The notes below the pieces were generated by a model. That model was not told the DNA's origin, ran no database searches, and saw nothing but the letters and a program-made list of their open reading frames with translations. A stretch of DNA of 64,000 bases from Gordonia amarae NBRC 15530 (lineage in GTDB: Bacteria > Actinomycetota > Actinomycetes > Mycobacteriales > Mycobacteriaceae), in NCBI RefSeq assembly GCF_000241345.1, contig NZ_BAED01000043.1, forward strand, positions 31,047-95,046. Direction: 5' to 3'. Both the position numbers and the translations under genes were made by a program. Each line of letters opens with the position of its first letter. Position 1 is the first letter of the stretch. Shown one piece after another: positions 25,219-33,977 of this stretch.

Positions 25219-25350
25219 CTACCTTCCGCTGTAGACGGGGAAGACCGTGGCATCGCCGTAGTCCACGGCGCTCAGGGCTCGCAGGGTGGTCATGTCATCG
25301 GCGGAGATCTCGAAGTTCGTAGCCCCAGGAACCACGGGCTCCTGCCGGGT
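25219..25350 (-). pseudogene. Aldo/keto reductase C-terminal remnant
   Basis: Directly after the CrtC-like stop, minus-strand sequence reads NFEISADDMTTLRAL followed by DYGDATVFPVYSGR and a stop. This is near-identical to the last 33 residues of the intact reductase at 31170-32027. The rest of the gene is missing. Confidence 0.7.
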
Positions 25351-25351
25351 G

Positions 25352-26452
25352 CTACCCGGAGTGCTGGTCATGGTCGTCCTTGCCGAAATACATGAGTTCC
25401 CAGATCGCCGGTTCCGTCCGCTCGTCCACGATCTCGCCGTTCTCGCGGTGCGTGAGGGTGACCGTGCCCGAGAATCGCAGGTAGCAACCGTCGAACCCGG
25501 CGAGTTTGGCCAGCAGTTTCTTGAATCCGTGCACGCTGTCGATGAACATCGTGCGCAGGATGGTTTCCTCACGGTGGTAGGCGAGCGTGTACTCGGTGGT
25601 GCCGTCGCGGTAGGTGTAGACGTGGTCGTCGGCGACCGGTTTGCCGGTCTGCTCGTCGTCGTGGATGCCGGACTTCTCGAAGGTGACCTTGGTGTGGTCG
25701 TCGGCGATGACCTTGCCGTCTTCGGCGAGCATGAACACCGGCAGCGGGGTGTAGCCGAACTTCTTCTCCGCCACCATGTATGCGGTGATGAAGGTGTACG
25801 GGCCGGCCTTGCCACGGCCCCAGTACCAGTTGTTGAGCACCGACATCATCGGTGCGTTGCCCCAGTTGTGGTCGTGGTAGCCATGCCCGGTGGTGGTCGT
25901 GGAGGTGCCGTCGACCGAGTAGGTGACCTCGACGTTCCCGTACGGTACCGACGGCAGCCAGGCGAAGTATGCCTTCTCGTCGTCGCCGTAATAGGTGTAG
26001 CCGGTGCCGGGGCGCCACGGCTCCGTCTGCCCGGTGAGCGTGACCTCGGCCGTCACCTCCTCGAGGGACACCGAGATGGTGTACGTGTGCAGGTCGCCCG
26101 CGAAGCGATTCTCCCCGATCCGCACGTCGCAGGAGCCGGCCGACGCGGAGAAGGTCTCCGGGTCGAAATGGATCGATTTGTTGATGGTGCGCCCGTCGGG
26201 CAGATCGAGATCGAGCGCGATCTGCGGCGCCAGACCACGTGACGGTGCGGCCGCGTCCTTGGTGAAAAATGTGATCACCAGCTTGCTGCCGTCGGCGAGA
26301 TGAGCGTCGAAATACCACCACTCGTACGTACCGCTCACCGCCGGATCAGTGCGTCTGCCGTCCTCGAAGAGGTCTACACCGGGGGTGATGCCCAGCTGCT
26401 CGTAGAATCTGGAATCGGTTGCGTGAAATGCCTTTTGGGGTGTGTGGGACAT
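25352..26452 (-). CDS. CrtC/lipocalin-like protein
   Basis: 366 aa. The EWWYFDAHLADGSKLVITFF segment (about residue 43 on) and GHGYHDHNWGN (about 193) are typical of the hydroxyneurosporene synthase (CrtC)/AttH lipocalin-like superfamily, which hydrates or binds isoprenoids. No carotenoid genes are nearby, so the substrate is open. ATG 26452 (MSHTPQKAFHATDSRFYEQL). A severely shortened copy lies at 29133-29282. Confidence 0.82.
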   Translation of the reverse strand: MSHTPQKAFHATDSRFYEQLGITPGVDLFEDGRRTDPAVSGTYEWWYFDAHLADGSKLVITFFTKDAAAPSRGLAPQIALDLDLPDGRTINKSIHFDPETFSASAGSCDVRIGENRFAGDLHTYTISVSLEEVTAEVTLTGQTEPWRPGTGYTYYGDDEKAYFAWLPSVPYGNVEVTYSVDGTSTTTTGHGYHDHNWGNAPMMSVLNNWYWGRGKAGPYTFITAYMVAEKKFGYTPLPVFMLAEDGKVIADDHTKVTFEKSGIHDDEQTGKPVADDHVYTYRDGTTEYTLAYHREETILRTMFIDSVHGFKKLLAKLAGFDGCYLRFSGTVTLTHRENGEIVDERTEPAIWELMYFGKDDHDQHSG

Positions 26453-26509
26453 GGAGTTCAGCTCCTGTTTCGGATGGGGACGCGTACCGCTGCGATCACC
26501 GCACCGATA

Positions 26510-26817
26510 TCAGTGTGCCCGGACACGCTGGCCATCGGGTCGGTGTAGGTGGCGCCGGGTGTCGAGCCGGATGCCCGCAGCGGCCGCGTTTTCCGCGGCG
26601 CGGGCGGGGCTGCGGGTGCCCGGGATCGGGACCACTGGTTCGAGTCTCCTCTCTCGCGGTCGACCGACCGGCCGATCGCCGACATCGGCACGCCACCGGC
26701 AGGTGCGCAACCGATCTCGGTCGAGTAGTGGTGCTGAACAGGGAATGCCGCACTGCTCGCGGGAGCCGGTGCGTTTCCTGCGCCGCGTGAGTGCGTTCCG
26801 GAGTCCGCTGCGGTCAT
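26510..26817 (-). pseudogene. Degenerate aldo/keto reductase remnant
   Basis: One frame reads VQHHYSTEI, like the mid-region of Tas/YajO-type reductases. A second frame reads PVVPIPGTRSPARAAENAAA, the conserved cofactor-binding C-terminal motif. The frame changes between them and most of the gene is absent. It overlaps the CopB stop codon, so it may be read through from that transcript. Confidence 0.6.
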
Positions 26818-29006
26818 TGTCCGGTCTCGCTACCGGGCGGGGTGAGGTCGAGGCGGCGAAGCAGCTGGGCGTTGAGGGAGACGACGACGGTGGAGGCGGA
26901 CATGAGGATGGCTCCGACGCTCATCGGCAGGACGAATCCGGCGGGTGCCAGGACACCTGCGGCCAGTGGTACGGCAATCAGGTTGTAGCCGGCGGCCCAC
27001 CAGAGGTTCTGTTGCATCTTGCGGTAGGTCGCGCGGGACAGGTCGATGACCGACAGCACCGCACGTGGGTCGGAGGAGGCGAGGATGACGCCGGCCGAAC
27101 CGATGGCCACGTCGGTGCCCGCGCCGATCGCGATGCCGACATCAGCCCGGGCGAGAGCGGGGGCGTCGTTGACGCCGTCGCCGACCATCGCCACCGTCCG
27201 GCCGTCCGCCTGGAGCCCGGCCACCGTGGCGGCTTTGTCCTCAGGCCGTACCCCGGCGAAGACACGATCGATTCCCAGGTCCCCGGCGACGGTGTCGGCA
27301 ACGGCCTGGGCGTCGCCCGTGACCATCACGACCAGTGTTCCGGTGGCGCGCAGTGCCTCGACCGTCTCGCGGGATTCGGGCCGGATCTGATCGGTCAGGC
27401 GCAGCGCGCCGATGACCCGGCCGTCGGCGATGACGTGCAGGATGATCGCGCCTTCTTCCCGCCAGGTTTCGGCGACGGCGAGTTCACCGAGGCCGTTGTG
27501 GTCGAGGAGGTAGGGGCCACCGACCTCGACGACGGTGTCGCCGACGGTGGCGGTGACCCCTTCTGCGGGCGCGGAGGAAAAGTCGTGCGCCTTCGGCACG
27601 GCGAGGCCGCGGGCGCCGGCGGCACCGGCTATCGCCCGGGCGAGTGGATGCTCGCTGTCGGCCTCGGCGGCCGCGGCCAGCGCCAGAACCTCGTCCTCGC
27701 CGTGCCCGTCGGCGGGCCGGACCGCGGTGACCGTCGGCTCGCCCCTGGTCAGGGTGCCGGTCTTGTCGAACAGGATGGTGTCGACGGTGCGCATCGATTC
27801 CAGCGCGAGGCGGTCCTTGATGAGGATTCCCGCGCCGGCGGCTCGTTCGACGGCGATGGAGACCACCAGCGGAATGGCCAGGCCCAGTGCGTGCGGGCAC
27901 GCGATCACCAGCACCGTGATGGTCCGGACCACCGCCTCGTCCGGATCGCCGGCGATCGACCAGACGACGGCGGTGATCACGGCCGCACCGAGCGCGAACC
28001 AGAACAGCCACGCCGCGGCCGTGTCCGCGATCCGCTGAGCACGCGACGACGACGCCTGGGCGTCGGCGACGAGCCGCCGGATACCGGCCAGCGCGGTATC
28101 GTCGCCGGTGGCGGTCACCGTGATCCGCAGTCCCGAGTCGGTGGCGACGGTACCGGCGATCACCGGGTCACCGGTGCCGCGGCGAACGGTCGACGATTCG
28201 CCGGTGACCATCGACTCGTCCATGGCCGCCGACCCGTCCACGATTCGCCCGTCCGCCGGCACCGCCGAGCCCGGCCGGACCACCACGACGTCGCCGACGG
28301 CGAGGTCGCCCGGGGCGACCTTCACCACGTCGTCGCCGTCGACCTTCTCCGCTTCGTCGGGCAGCAACGCTGCCAGCGAGTCCAGGGCGGAACTCGTCTG
28401 AGCCAGTGCGCGCATCTCGATCCAGTGGCCCAGCAGCATGATGACCACCAGAAGCGCCAGTTCCCACCAGAAATCCAGCTCGTGGTCGAGCAGGTGCAGG
28501 CTCGCTCCCCAGGAGGCGACGAACGCCACCGTGATCGCCAGGCCGATCAGCAGCATCATGCCGGGCTTGCGTGAACGGATCTCGGAAACCGCGCCGTCCA
28601 GGAACGGCCGGCCACCCCAGAGATACATGACGGTGCCGAGCACCGGTGAAACCCACCGCACCCATTCGGTGTCCGGCAGGTCGTAGCCGAGGAGGTCGGC
28701 GAACATCTCGCTGAACACGATCACCGGGACGGCCAGCACGAGCATGATCCAGAACAGCCGCCGGAACACGGCCACATGACCACCATGGCCGCCATGACCT
28801 GTGTGTTCGCCGTGCTCTGTGTGTTCGCCGTGACCACCGTGGCCGTCATGATCGCTGTGACCCGGGTGTTCCTCGTGGCCGGTGTGTTCGCCGTGTTCGG
28901 TATGTTCGCCGTGACCGGCGTGGTTCATCGCACCGTGGTCGTCGTGCCCCGTCGGGTGCTCGGTGTGATGCGGATGCTCGGTGTGATGGGTGGTGTGGTC
29001 GTCCAT
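26814..29006 (-). CDS. copB: CopB-type copper-translocating P-type ATPase
   Basis: 730 aa P1B ATPase. Residues 1-77 are extremely His-rich (HxxHxEH repeats) in place of CxxC metal-binding domains. Membrane motif CPH (370-372) identifies the CopB/P1B-3 group (Cu or Ag export). TGES (268-271), phosphorylation site DKTGT (Asp414) and hinge GDGVNDAP are all present. ATG 29006 is preceded by GAGG; the frame extends to 29033 without support. No CsoR, CopZ or multicopper oxidase gene is visible nearby. Confidence 0.93.
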   Translation of the reverse strand: MDDHTTHHTEHPHHTEHPTGHDDHGAMNHAGHGEHTEHGEHTGHEEHPGHSDHDGHGGHGEHTEHGEHTGHGGHGGHVAVFRRLFWIMLVLAVPVIVFSEMFADLLGYDLPDTEWVRWVSPVLGTVMYLWGGRPFLDGAVSEIRSRKPGMMLLIGLAITVAFVASWGASLHLLDHELDFWWELALLVVIMLLGHWIEMRALAQTSSALDSLAALLPDEAEKVDGDDVVKVAPGDLAVGDVVVVRPGSAVPADGRIVDGSAAMDESMVTGESSTVRRGTGDPVIAGTVATDSGLRITVTATGDDTALAGIRRLVADAQASSSRAQRIADTAAAWLFWFALGAAVITAVVWSIAGDPDEAVVRTITVLVIACPHALGLAIPLVVSIAVERAAGAGILIKDRLALESMRTVDTILFDKTGTLTRGEPTVTAVRPADGHGEDEVLALAAAAEADSEHPLARAIAGAAGARGLAVPKAHDFSSAPAEGVTATVGDTVVEVGGPYLLDHNGLGELAVAETWREEGAIILHVIADGRVIGALRLTDQIRPESRETVEALRATGTLVVMVTGDAQAVADTVAGDLGIDRVFAGVRPEDKAATVAGLQADGRTVAMVGDGVNDAPALARADVGIAIGAGTDVAIGSAGVILASSDPRAVLSVIDLSRATYRKMQQNLWWAAGYNLIAVPLAAGVLAPAGFVLPMSVGAILMSASTVVVSLNAQLLRRLDLTPPGSETGQ

Positions 29007-29132
29007 GCCGTCCTCGTTCCCCGGCCATCGCACCCTCGTCGCAGACTCGGCGGCATGCAGAAGGCGCTCAGCGACTACTCGCGCGCGCCGATCAGTTCCT
29101 CGGGTGCGGTCAACAGCCGGTGGCCGGGTTTC

Positions 29133-29282
29133 CTATCCTGAGTGCTGGTCGTGTTCGTCCTTGCCGAAGTACATGAGTTCCCCAGATCGCCGATTCAGTG
29201 GTTCGATCGTGTGCGTGATCCCGAGCTGCTCGTAAAAGCGCTCATCCGTTGCGTGAAATGCCTTCTGCGGCCTGTGCGCCAT
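29133..29282 (-). pseudogene. Internally deleted CrtC-like mini-gene
   Basis: 49 codons: MAHRPQKAFHATDERFYEQL followed within a few residues by ELMYFGKDEHDQHSG. These are the first ~23 and last ~15 residues of the 366-aa protein at 25352-26452, joined by THTIEPLNRRSG. About 320 codons are deleted yet the frame, the AAAGGAG ribosome site and the stop are kept. Either a decaying duplicate or an expressed micro-protein. Confidence 0.75.
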
Positions 29283-29447
29283 GAAGTCGACTCCTTTGCC
29301 GGTGCGGATCGTGCTCGTGTGTTGGACTGTGGTCCGGCCCTGTTGTGTCAACGACAGAACCCGGTACACATCCAGTCAATCAAAACTCGCCGTGGTGTGC
29401 TCACGGTCCGGCCGCGTTGCTCATACACGAAACCCGAGAGCCCTCGG

Positions 29448-30158
29448 TCAGTGCCGCACGTGCGTGCCATCATCGTCGGTGACAAGCGCTTGATCGCGAG
29501 TGTCATACGTCTGCTTTGTTTTCCGTACGTCCACGGCCCCAGCGAGAGCTGTTGTCGCCGAAGGTGAGTCGATCTTGGCGAGTACTTCCACCGCGCGCCG
29601 CCGACTGCGCTCCGACGGCCCGGTCAATGCCTGCGCGAGCACCGGTACCGCCTGGTCGCCGATCCGGGCCAGCGCCCACCCGAGCGCACCCGCCACGTGA
29701 GGATCCGGTTCGCTCAACGCGGCCTCGGCAAGCATCACGGTGTGCTGATCGCCGGAACCGGCCGACAGCACCGAATACTGTCGGGTGGAAGGATTCTCGT
29801 CGTCGAGCCCCCGGATCAGTGCGATGGTGCTCAGTACGTCACCCCAGTCGCCGGGATCGGTGGATCGCACGTCATCGAGCCTGCGCAGCAGCTCCTGCCG
29901 CCGCGCGATGGTGTCCCGGGTGCGGGCCATCAGCCGGTCGATCATCTCCTTGGGCGCGAACGCATCTCCGTCGAGGGCGTCGGCGATCTCCTGGAGGGTG
30001 AGCCCGAGCATCCGGAGCCCTTCGACGTGGAAGAGACACTGTATGTCGTGTTCGGAGTACTGGCGATACCCGCAGCCCTGTGTCGAGGTCAAGCCTGTGT
30101 CGAGGTCAAACCAAGAAGGCGACCAGCGGATCGTCGTTCCCGGTGAGCCCGTCGTCAC
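29448..30158 (-). pseudogene. MerR-type regulator lacking the first half of its HTH
   Basis: 236 codons. From about residue 31 the sequence GYRQYSEHDIQCL...EGLRMLGLTLQEIADAL matches the wing and dimerisation start of MerR regulators. The first HTH helices are missing, replaced by unrelated WSPSWFDLDTGLTSTQGC. The long C-terminus has HEAT-like Ala/Leu repeats (ALGWALARIGDQAVPVLAQAL). A tandem 18-bp duplication (GTCGAGGTCAAGCCTGTG type) sits at the junction near 30085-30112. Probably non-functional as a DNA-binding protein. Confidence 0.6.
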
Positions 30159-30300
30159 GCCGCGCCTGTTCGGCGATCGCCGCCTCGTATCCGGTGTGAG
30201 CCCACCACTGACTCGGTGGTTCGCCCGGCGCCGGAATCATCCCGGCGATCAGGACCAGCGCCTTCGCACCCAGGCGGTCCGCGACGAGCGGTGCTGTGCA
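30112..30300 (-). pseudogene. Alpha/beta-hydrolase internal fragment
   Basis: Minus-strand reading gives PLVADRLGAKALVLIAGMIP, then PSQWWAHTGYEAAIAEQARR and NDDPLVAFLV before a stop. This is the post-nucleophile region of an alpha/beta hydrolase. Neither end of the gene is present; it is joined on one side to an aldo/keto reductase scrap and on the other to the MerR remnant. Confidence 0.55.
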
Positions 30301-30382
30301 GGGCTCTCAGGGTTGCCATGTCGTCGAGGATCGCTCCGTGGGCGATCGGTTCATTCCTCGGCGCCGTACTCGCCGGCATCAC
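30295..30382 (-). pseudogene. Aldo/keto reductase remnant with internal deletion
   Basis: Reads PIAHGAILDDMATLRALHST, which fuses two segments about 65 residues apart in the intact reductase at 31170-32027 (PIAHGAILD and DIATLRALHGT). Second small scrap of the same family in this block. Confidence 0.6.
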
Positions 30383-30502
30383 CCAGGCACGGCGGACTCC
30401 CCGAATAGCCGGGCCACCCGCATTGCCGGGCGACTGTGGCCGGTTATCGCCGCATAACGCAACATCTCAGAAAGGTTCAGGTTTTACTTGGAGGTGCACC
30501 AG

Positions 30503-30547
30503 ATGACAACAAAGAGGACAAAGAGGACAAAGAGGACTAAGTCATGA
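30503..30547 (+). CDS. Fourteen-residue basic leader peptide
   Basis: GGAGGT at 30490-30495 is followed after 7 nt by an ATG encoding MTTKRTKRTKRTKS. The DNA is a 9-bp ACAAAGAGG-type repeat. Its TGA overlaps the reductase ATG as ATGA. The coupling and good ribosome site suggest a translated leader, perhaps sensing Lys/Arg/Thr supply or only boosting translation; a slippage-made repeat is the alternative. Confidence 0.5.
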   Translation: MTTKRTKRTKRTKS

Positions 30548-31089
30548 AGATCGGGATCGTCATCGGATCCATTCGCGAAGGACGCGCCGGAGACAAGGTC
30601 GGGCACTGGGTCGACGGCATCGCCCGCGACCACGGTGTCGACGTCGAGGTACTCGACCTCAAGGCGTTCGACGTTCCCCTGCTCACCTCGCCGACACCCC
30701 CGGCAGCCGCGGGAGGCCACTACGACTCGCCCGAGGTCCGACGATGGAGCGAGGCGGTCGCCGCGTGCGACGGATTCGTGTTCGTCACACCCGAGTACAA
30801 CCACGGAGTGCCCGGCGCGTTCAAGAACGCCGTGGACACCCTCGCTCCGGAATGGGCGCAGAAGGCGGTCGGATTCGTTTCCTACGGTGCGGACAGCGGG
30901 GTTCGGGCAGTCGAGCAGTGGCGTCAGATCGCCGCCAACCTGCAACTGTTCGACGTGCGCGCCCAGGTCGCAATCTCACTCTTCACCGAGTTCGACAAGG
31001 ATGGAGCGTTCGTTCCCGCCGATCGGCGTGACGGCGAGCTGAGAACGCTGCTCGACCAGGTCACGTCGCTGACCGCACGCCTACGCTGA
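30544..31089 (+). CDS. NADPH-dependent FMN reductase / NAD(P)H:quinone reductase-like flavodoxin
   Basis: 181 aa, flavodoxin fold. Phosphate-binding loop GSIREGRAG (residues 8-16) and FMN-contacting FVTPEYNHGVPGAFKNAVD (about 79-97) are diagnostic of the NADPH-dependent FMN reductase family. ATG 30544 is fixed by coupling to the upstream leader. Likely reduces flavin or quinones in redox stress defence. Confidence 0.92.
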   Translation: MKIGIVIGSIREGRAGDKVGHWVDGIARDHGVDVEVLDLKAFDVPLLTSPTPPAAAGGHYDSPEVRRWSEAVAACDGFVFVTPEYNHGVPGAFKNAVDTLAPEWAQKAVGFVSYGADSGVRAVEQWRQIAANLQLFDVRAQVAISLFTEFDKDGAFVPADRRDGELRTLLDQVTSLTARLR

Positions 31090-31169
31090 CCGCACGCCGA
31101 CGGTGAGCGGCCGACCGGGCCGAGATCGGTCCGATCGGCCTCCCTGTCGAGGCGGCACCGGGCACCTGG

Positions 31170-32027
31170 CTACTTGCCGCTGTAAACGGGGAATGCGGTC
31201 GCCTCACCGTAGTCGGTGCCATGCAGGGCTCTCAGGGTCGCAATGTCGTCGTCGGAGATCTCGAAGTCGACGTCGGCGTTGGTGTGCATGTGTTCGGGGT
31301 TGGCCGTCTTCGGCAACGACACCGTGCCCAGTTGCAGGGTGTAACGGATGCACAGCTGTGGCACCGAGACGCCGTACTTCGCGGCGAGTGCCGTCAGGTC
31401 CGCATTGTCGAGGATCGCTCCATGGGCGATCGGTGAATATGCCTGAACGACAATATCTTTGGTAGTGCAGTAGTCCAGCAGATCCGACGGGGTGTTGCCG
31501 GCGTGGACCAGGAGCTGGTTGACGTGCGGCGCGGTCGTCGCAGTCTCCAAGAGTCCGTCGATGTCTCGTTCCAGAAAGTTGGAGACGCCGATGGAGCGGA
31601 GCTTACCGGCCCCGAGGGCTTCTTCGAGAGCCCGCCAGGCCAGCCGGTTGCCGTCGGTGTAATCACCGCCGCGGAAGTCGTCCCATGGTTGCGGACTGTG
31701 GATCAGCATGAGGTCGATGGAGTCCAGACCGAGCCGTTCCAGCGACTTGTCGATCCCCGCCACGGCACCGTCGTAATCCTTGATCTCCGCGGCCGGCTTC
31801 GTCGAGATGAACAACTCATCCCGACCGACACCGCATTGCCGGATTCCGTCACCGACGCCGCGTTCATTGCCGTAGGCCTGTGCGGTGTCGATGTGTCGGT
31901 AGCCGATCCGGACGGCCGCCTGTACGGCGTCGGCGACCTTGTCGTTGTCGATGAACCAGGTACCCAGGCCGAGTTTGGGGATGTCGAGGCCGTTGCTCAG
32001 GCGGTAGGTCTCGTTCAGGATTCCCAT
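31170..32027 (-). CDS. Aldo/keto reductase
   Basis: 285 aa TIM-barrel NADPH oxidoreductase. Catalytic tetrad Asp47 (HIDTAQAY), Tyr52, Lys77 (ISTKPA) and His110 (LMLIHSPQPW) is complete. The C-terminal NADPH-binding loop contains SLPKTANPEHMHTNADVDF, as in the 2,5-diketo-gluconate reductase-like branch. Fragments of related copies lie at 25.2, 26.6 and 30.3 kb, so this appears to be the surviving member of a duplicated set. Confidence 0.92.
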   Translation of the reverse strand: MGILNETYRLSNGLDIPKLGLGTWFIDNDKVADAVQAAVRIGYRHIDTAQAYGNERGVGDGIRQCGVGRDELFISTKPAAEIKDYDGAVAGIDKSLERLGLDSIDLMLIHSPQPWDDFRGGDYTDGNRLAWRALEEALGAGKLRSIGVSNFLERDIDGLLETATTAPHVNQLLVHAGNTPSDLLDYCTTKDIVVQAYSPIAHGAILDNADLTALAAKYGVSVPQLCIRYTLQLGTVSLPKTANPEHMHTNADVDFEISDDDIATLRALHGTDYGEATAFPVYSGK

Positions 32028-32115
32028 GCGTACTCTCCGTTCGTCCGATCGGTGGCGTCTATCCCTTCCACGCTACGTCGCCCCCGGAACCCTCCGCGCC
32101 GAATACGCTCGGCGC

Positions 32116-32523
32116 ATGATCAGGTGGAAAGTCGGGTGGGCCGCACTCGTGGGGTGTGCGCTGGGCGCGGCCGTCGTCACAGCGCGGCTGCCTGCCCGCT
32201 CGTTCTCGCTGAGCTGCTCGAAGACCCAGGAACTCCATGCCCCGGATCTCGCGCACGCCGACGCGACGTGTGCGAGTTCGACCCTGTACGCATTCGGTTT
32301 ATGGCCGCCGATTCAGATCTTTCTGGTGCTCGCGGTGCCGGCGATCGTTGCCGGGGTGGTGGCACGTCGGTGGGTATCGGCCCTCGCCGCCGTCGCCTAC
32401 GTGGTGTCCATCGGATGTGGAGTCATCCATTGGGATTCCTGGTTGATTGTCCTGCTCCCCGCAGGTGCGCTGCTCGCCGTACTCGCGCTGGTCCTGACAC
32501 TGCTGCAACCAACTCGCGCCTGA
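32116..32523 (+). CDS. Four-helix membrane protein of unknown function
   Basis: 135 aa with hydrophobic helices at about residues 6-24, 63-83, 85-103 and 108-130. An extracytoplasmic loop carries two Cys (SLSCSK and ATCASS). No family recognised. ATG 32116 directly precedes MIRWKVGWAALVG; the longer frame from 32026 is not supported. Divergent from the aldo/keto reductase. Confidence 0.6.
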   Translation: MIRWKVGWAALVGCALGAAVVTARLPARSFSLSCSKTQELHAPDLAHADATCASSTLYAFGLWPPIQIFLVLAVPAIVAGVVARRWVSALAAVAYVVSIGCGVIHWDSWLIVLLPAGALLAVLALVLTLLQPTRA

Positions 32524-32695
32524 TCCGTTCTCGGTGTCGTGCCCACATCGATACCCGAACGGGGGCGACGCGTATCTCGTTGCAGGACCGGTAGTTCAGC
32601 CCTGGATCTGAGCCTTGCATTCTTCCGAACCACACGGTACTGTCGAATGTATATTCGATCTGATTATTAGTTGATTGTAGTTCGGGGGGTGCGGG

Positions 32696-33861
32696 ATGAG
32701 TAGTCAGACAACGATTCCGGCGGATCTGTCCGTCACCGGTTCGTCCGTCACCGATGCGTACGCACAGATCCATGCGCTGCTCGACCACATCGCCGCCAGG
32801 CCACTGGCTGCCTGTTCGGACACCGAGATCCTCACCGCCGCAGAAGAACACGAACGTGCCGCCCGGCGGATGGCCTCGGCCGGTCACCGGCAGATCGTCG
32901 AACTGTCCGACCGTGACATCCCCAAACGTCTCGGCTACCGATCGCTGCCCAACTTCCTGTCCCACCACCTGCGCATCACCGAACCGGTCCGCCGGCAACG
33001 GCAGATGGAGAAGCTCGCCCAATTCCACTCGGCCACCGGAGAACTCCTGCCACCGCGCTGCCCCACCCTGGCCACGGCAGCCGCGGAAGGACTCATCGGA
33101 CCGGGACACATCCACGCTGTCCTGGAGATCTTCGAGAAGATCCCCACCACCATCGACCACGACATCAAACTCGCCGCCGAGGCCACATTGGGTGAACTCG
33201 CCTGCGACCACACGCCCGCCGAGATCACCACCCTCGGCATGCGGCTGCTGGCGCATCTGGACCCCGACGGTGATCTCACCGACGACACCGACCGCGCCCG
33301 ACAACGCAACCTGTGGATCAACCGGCAGAACGTTCAGAAGATGTCGAAACTGACCGGGCACCTCGACCCGGTCACCCGCGCCATGCTCGACACTCTCCTG
33401 TCCTCCTGGGCGGCACCCGGTATGAACATCCCCGGCGATCCCGAATCCTCGCACTGTTCGCCATGGACGGCGGCCACCGCTGCTCCGCACCCGGATGCGA
33501 CCAGCCCGCCACCCACAACGAAATCCATCACGCCGCCCTCGACTTCGCCGCAGGTGGACGCACCGACATCACCACACTCACCGGCACCTGCCCCATCCAC
33601 AATCGGATGGTCGGCCCCCGACCCGGCCAATACACCACCACGATCGCCACCCACGGCCGGCAGCGCGGACGCGTCATCTGGACCCGTAACCCCGACAACC
33701 TGCCCAGCACCCCGGGAAAAGTCAACGCGATCCCCGATATCGAAACCCTCTTCCGGCACCGACTGCACAATATCCGCCACCAGATTCACGAGCGGCCGCC
33801 CTACACCTGGCCACCACAGCCATACCAGCGCAACAACTCTCATCTAAGGGAACCTGCGTAG
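32696..33861 (+). pseudogene. 13E12/DUF222-HNH family gene, frameshifted and internally deleted
   Basis: The first frame (from ATG 32696) encodes a DUF222 domain ending DPVTRAMLDTLLSSWAAPGM near 33425. The HNH part continues in another frame from about 33440: RILALFAMDGGHRCSAPGCD, then NEIHHAALDFAAGG and HNRMVGPRPG, ending at 33861. Both the frame change and loss of the usual linker of several dozen residues argue for decay. Intact relatives are repeated mobile-element-associated genes in mycobacteria and Gordonia. Confidence 0.75.
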
Positions 33862-33977
33862 CTGTGTCTCGCCAAGGACGGCGTACCGCCCCGCACCTGC
33901 TGCTGGGCGGGTACAGCCATGCCCGGGATCGCCCGTGATGGAACGAACCCGGAGACCGATCCCCGCCCGCACCCGAA

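Noticed and set aside
26442..28574. 710-codon open frame opposite the copper ATPase
   Set aside because: The ATPase frame contains all P-type motifs; the opposite frame is low-complexity Gly/Asp/Arg.
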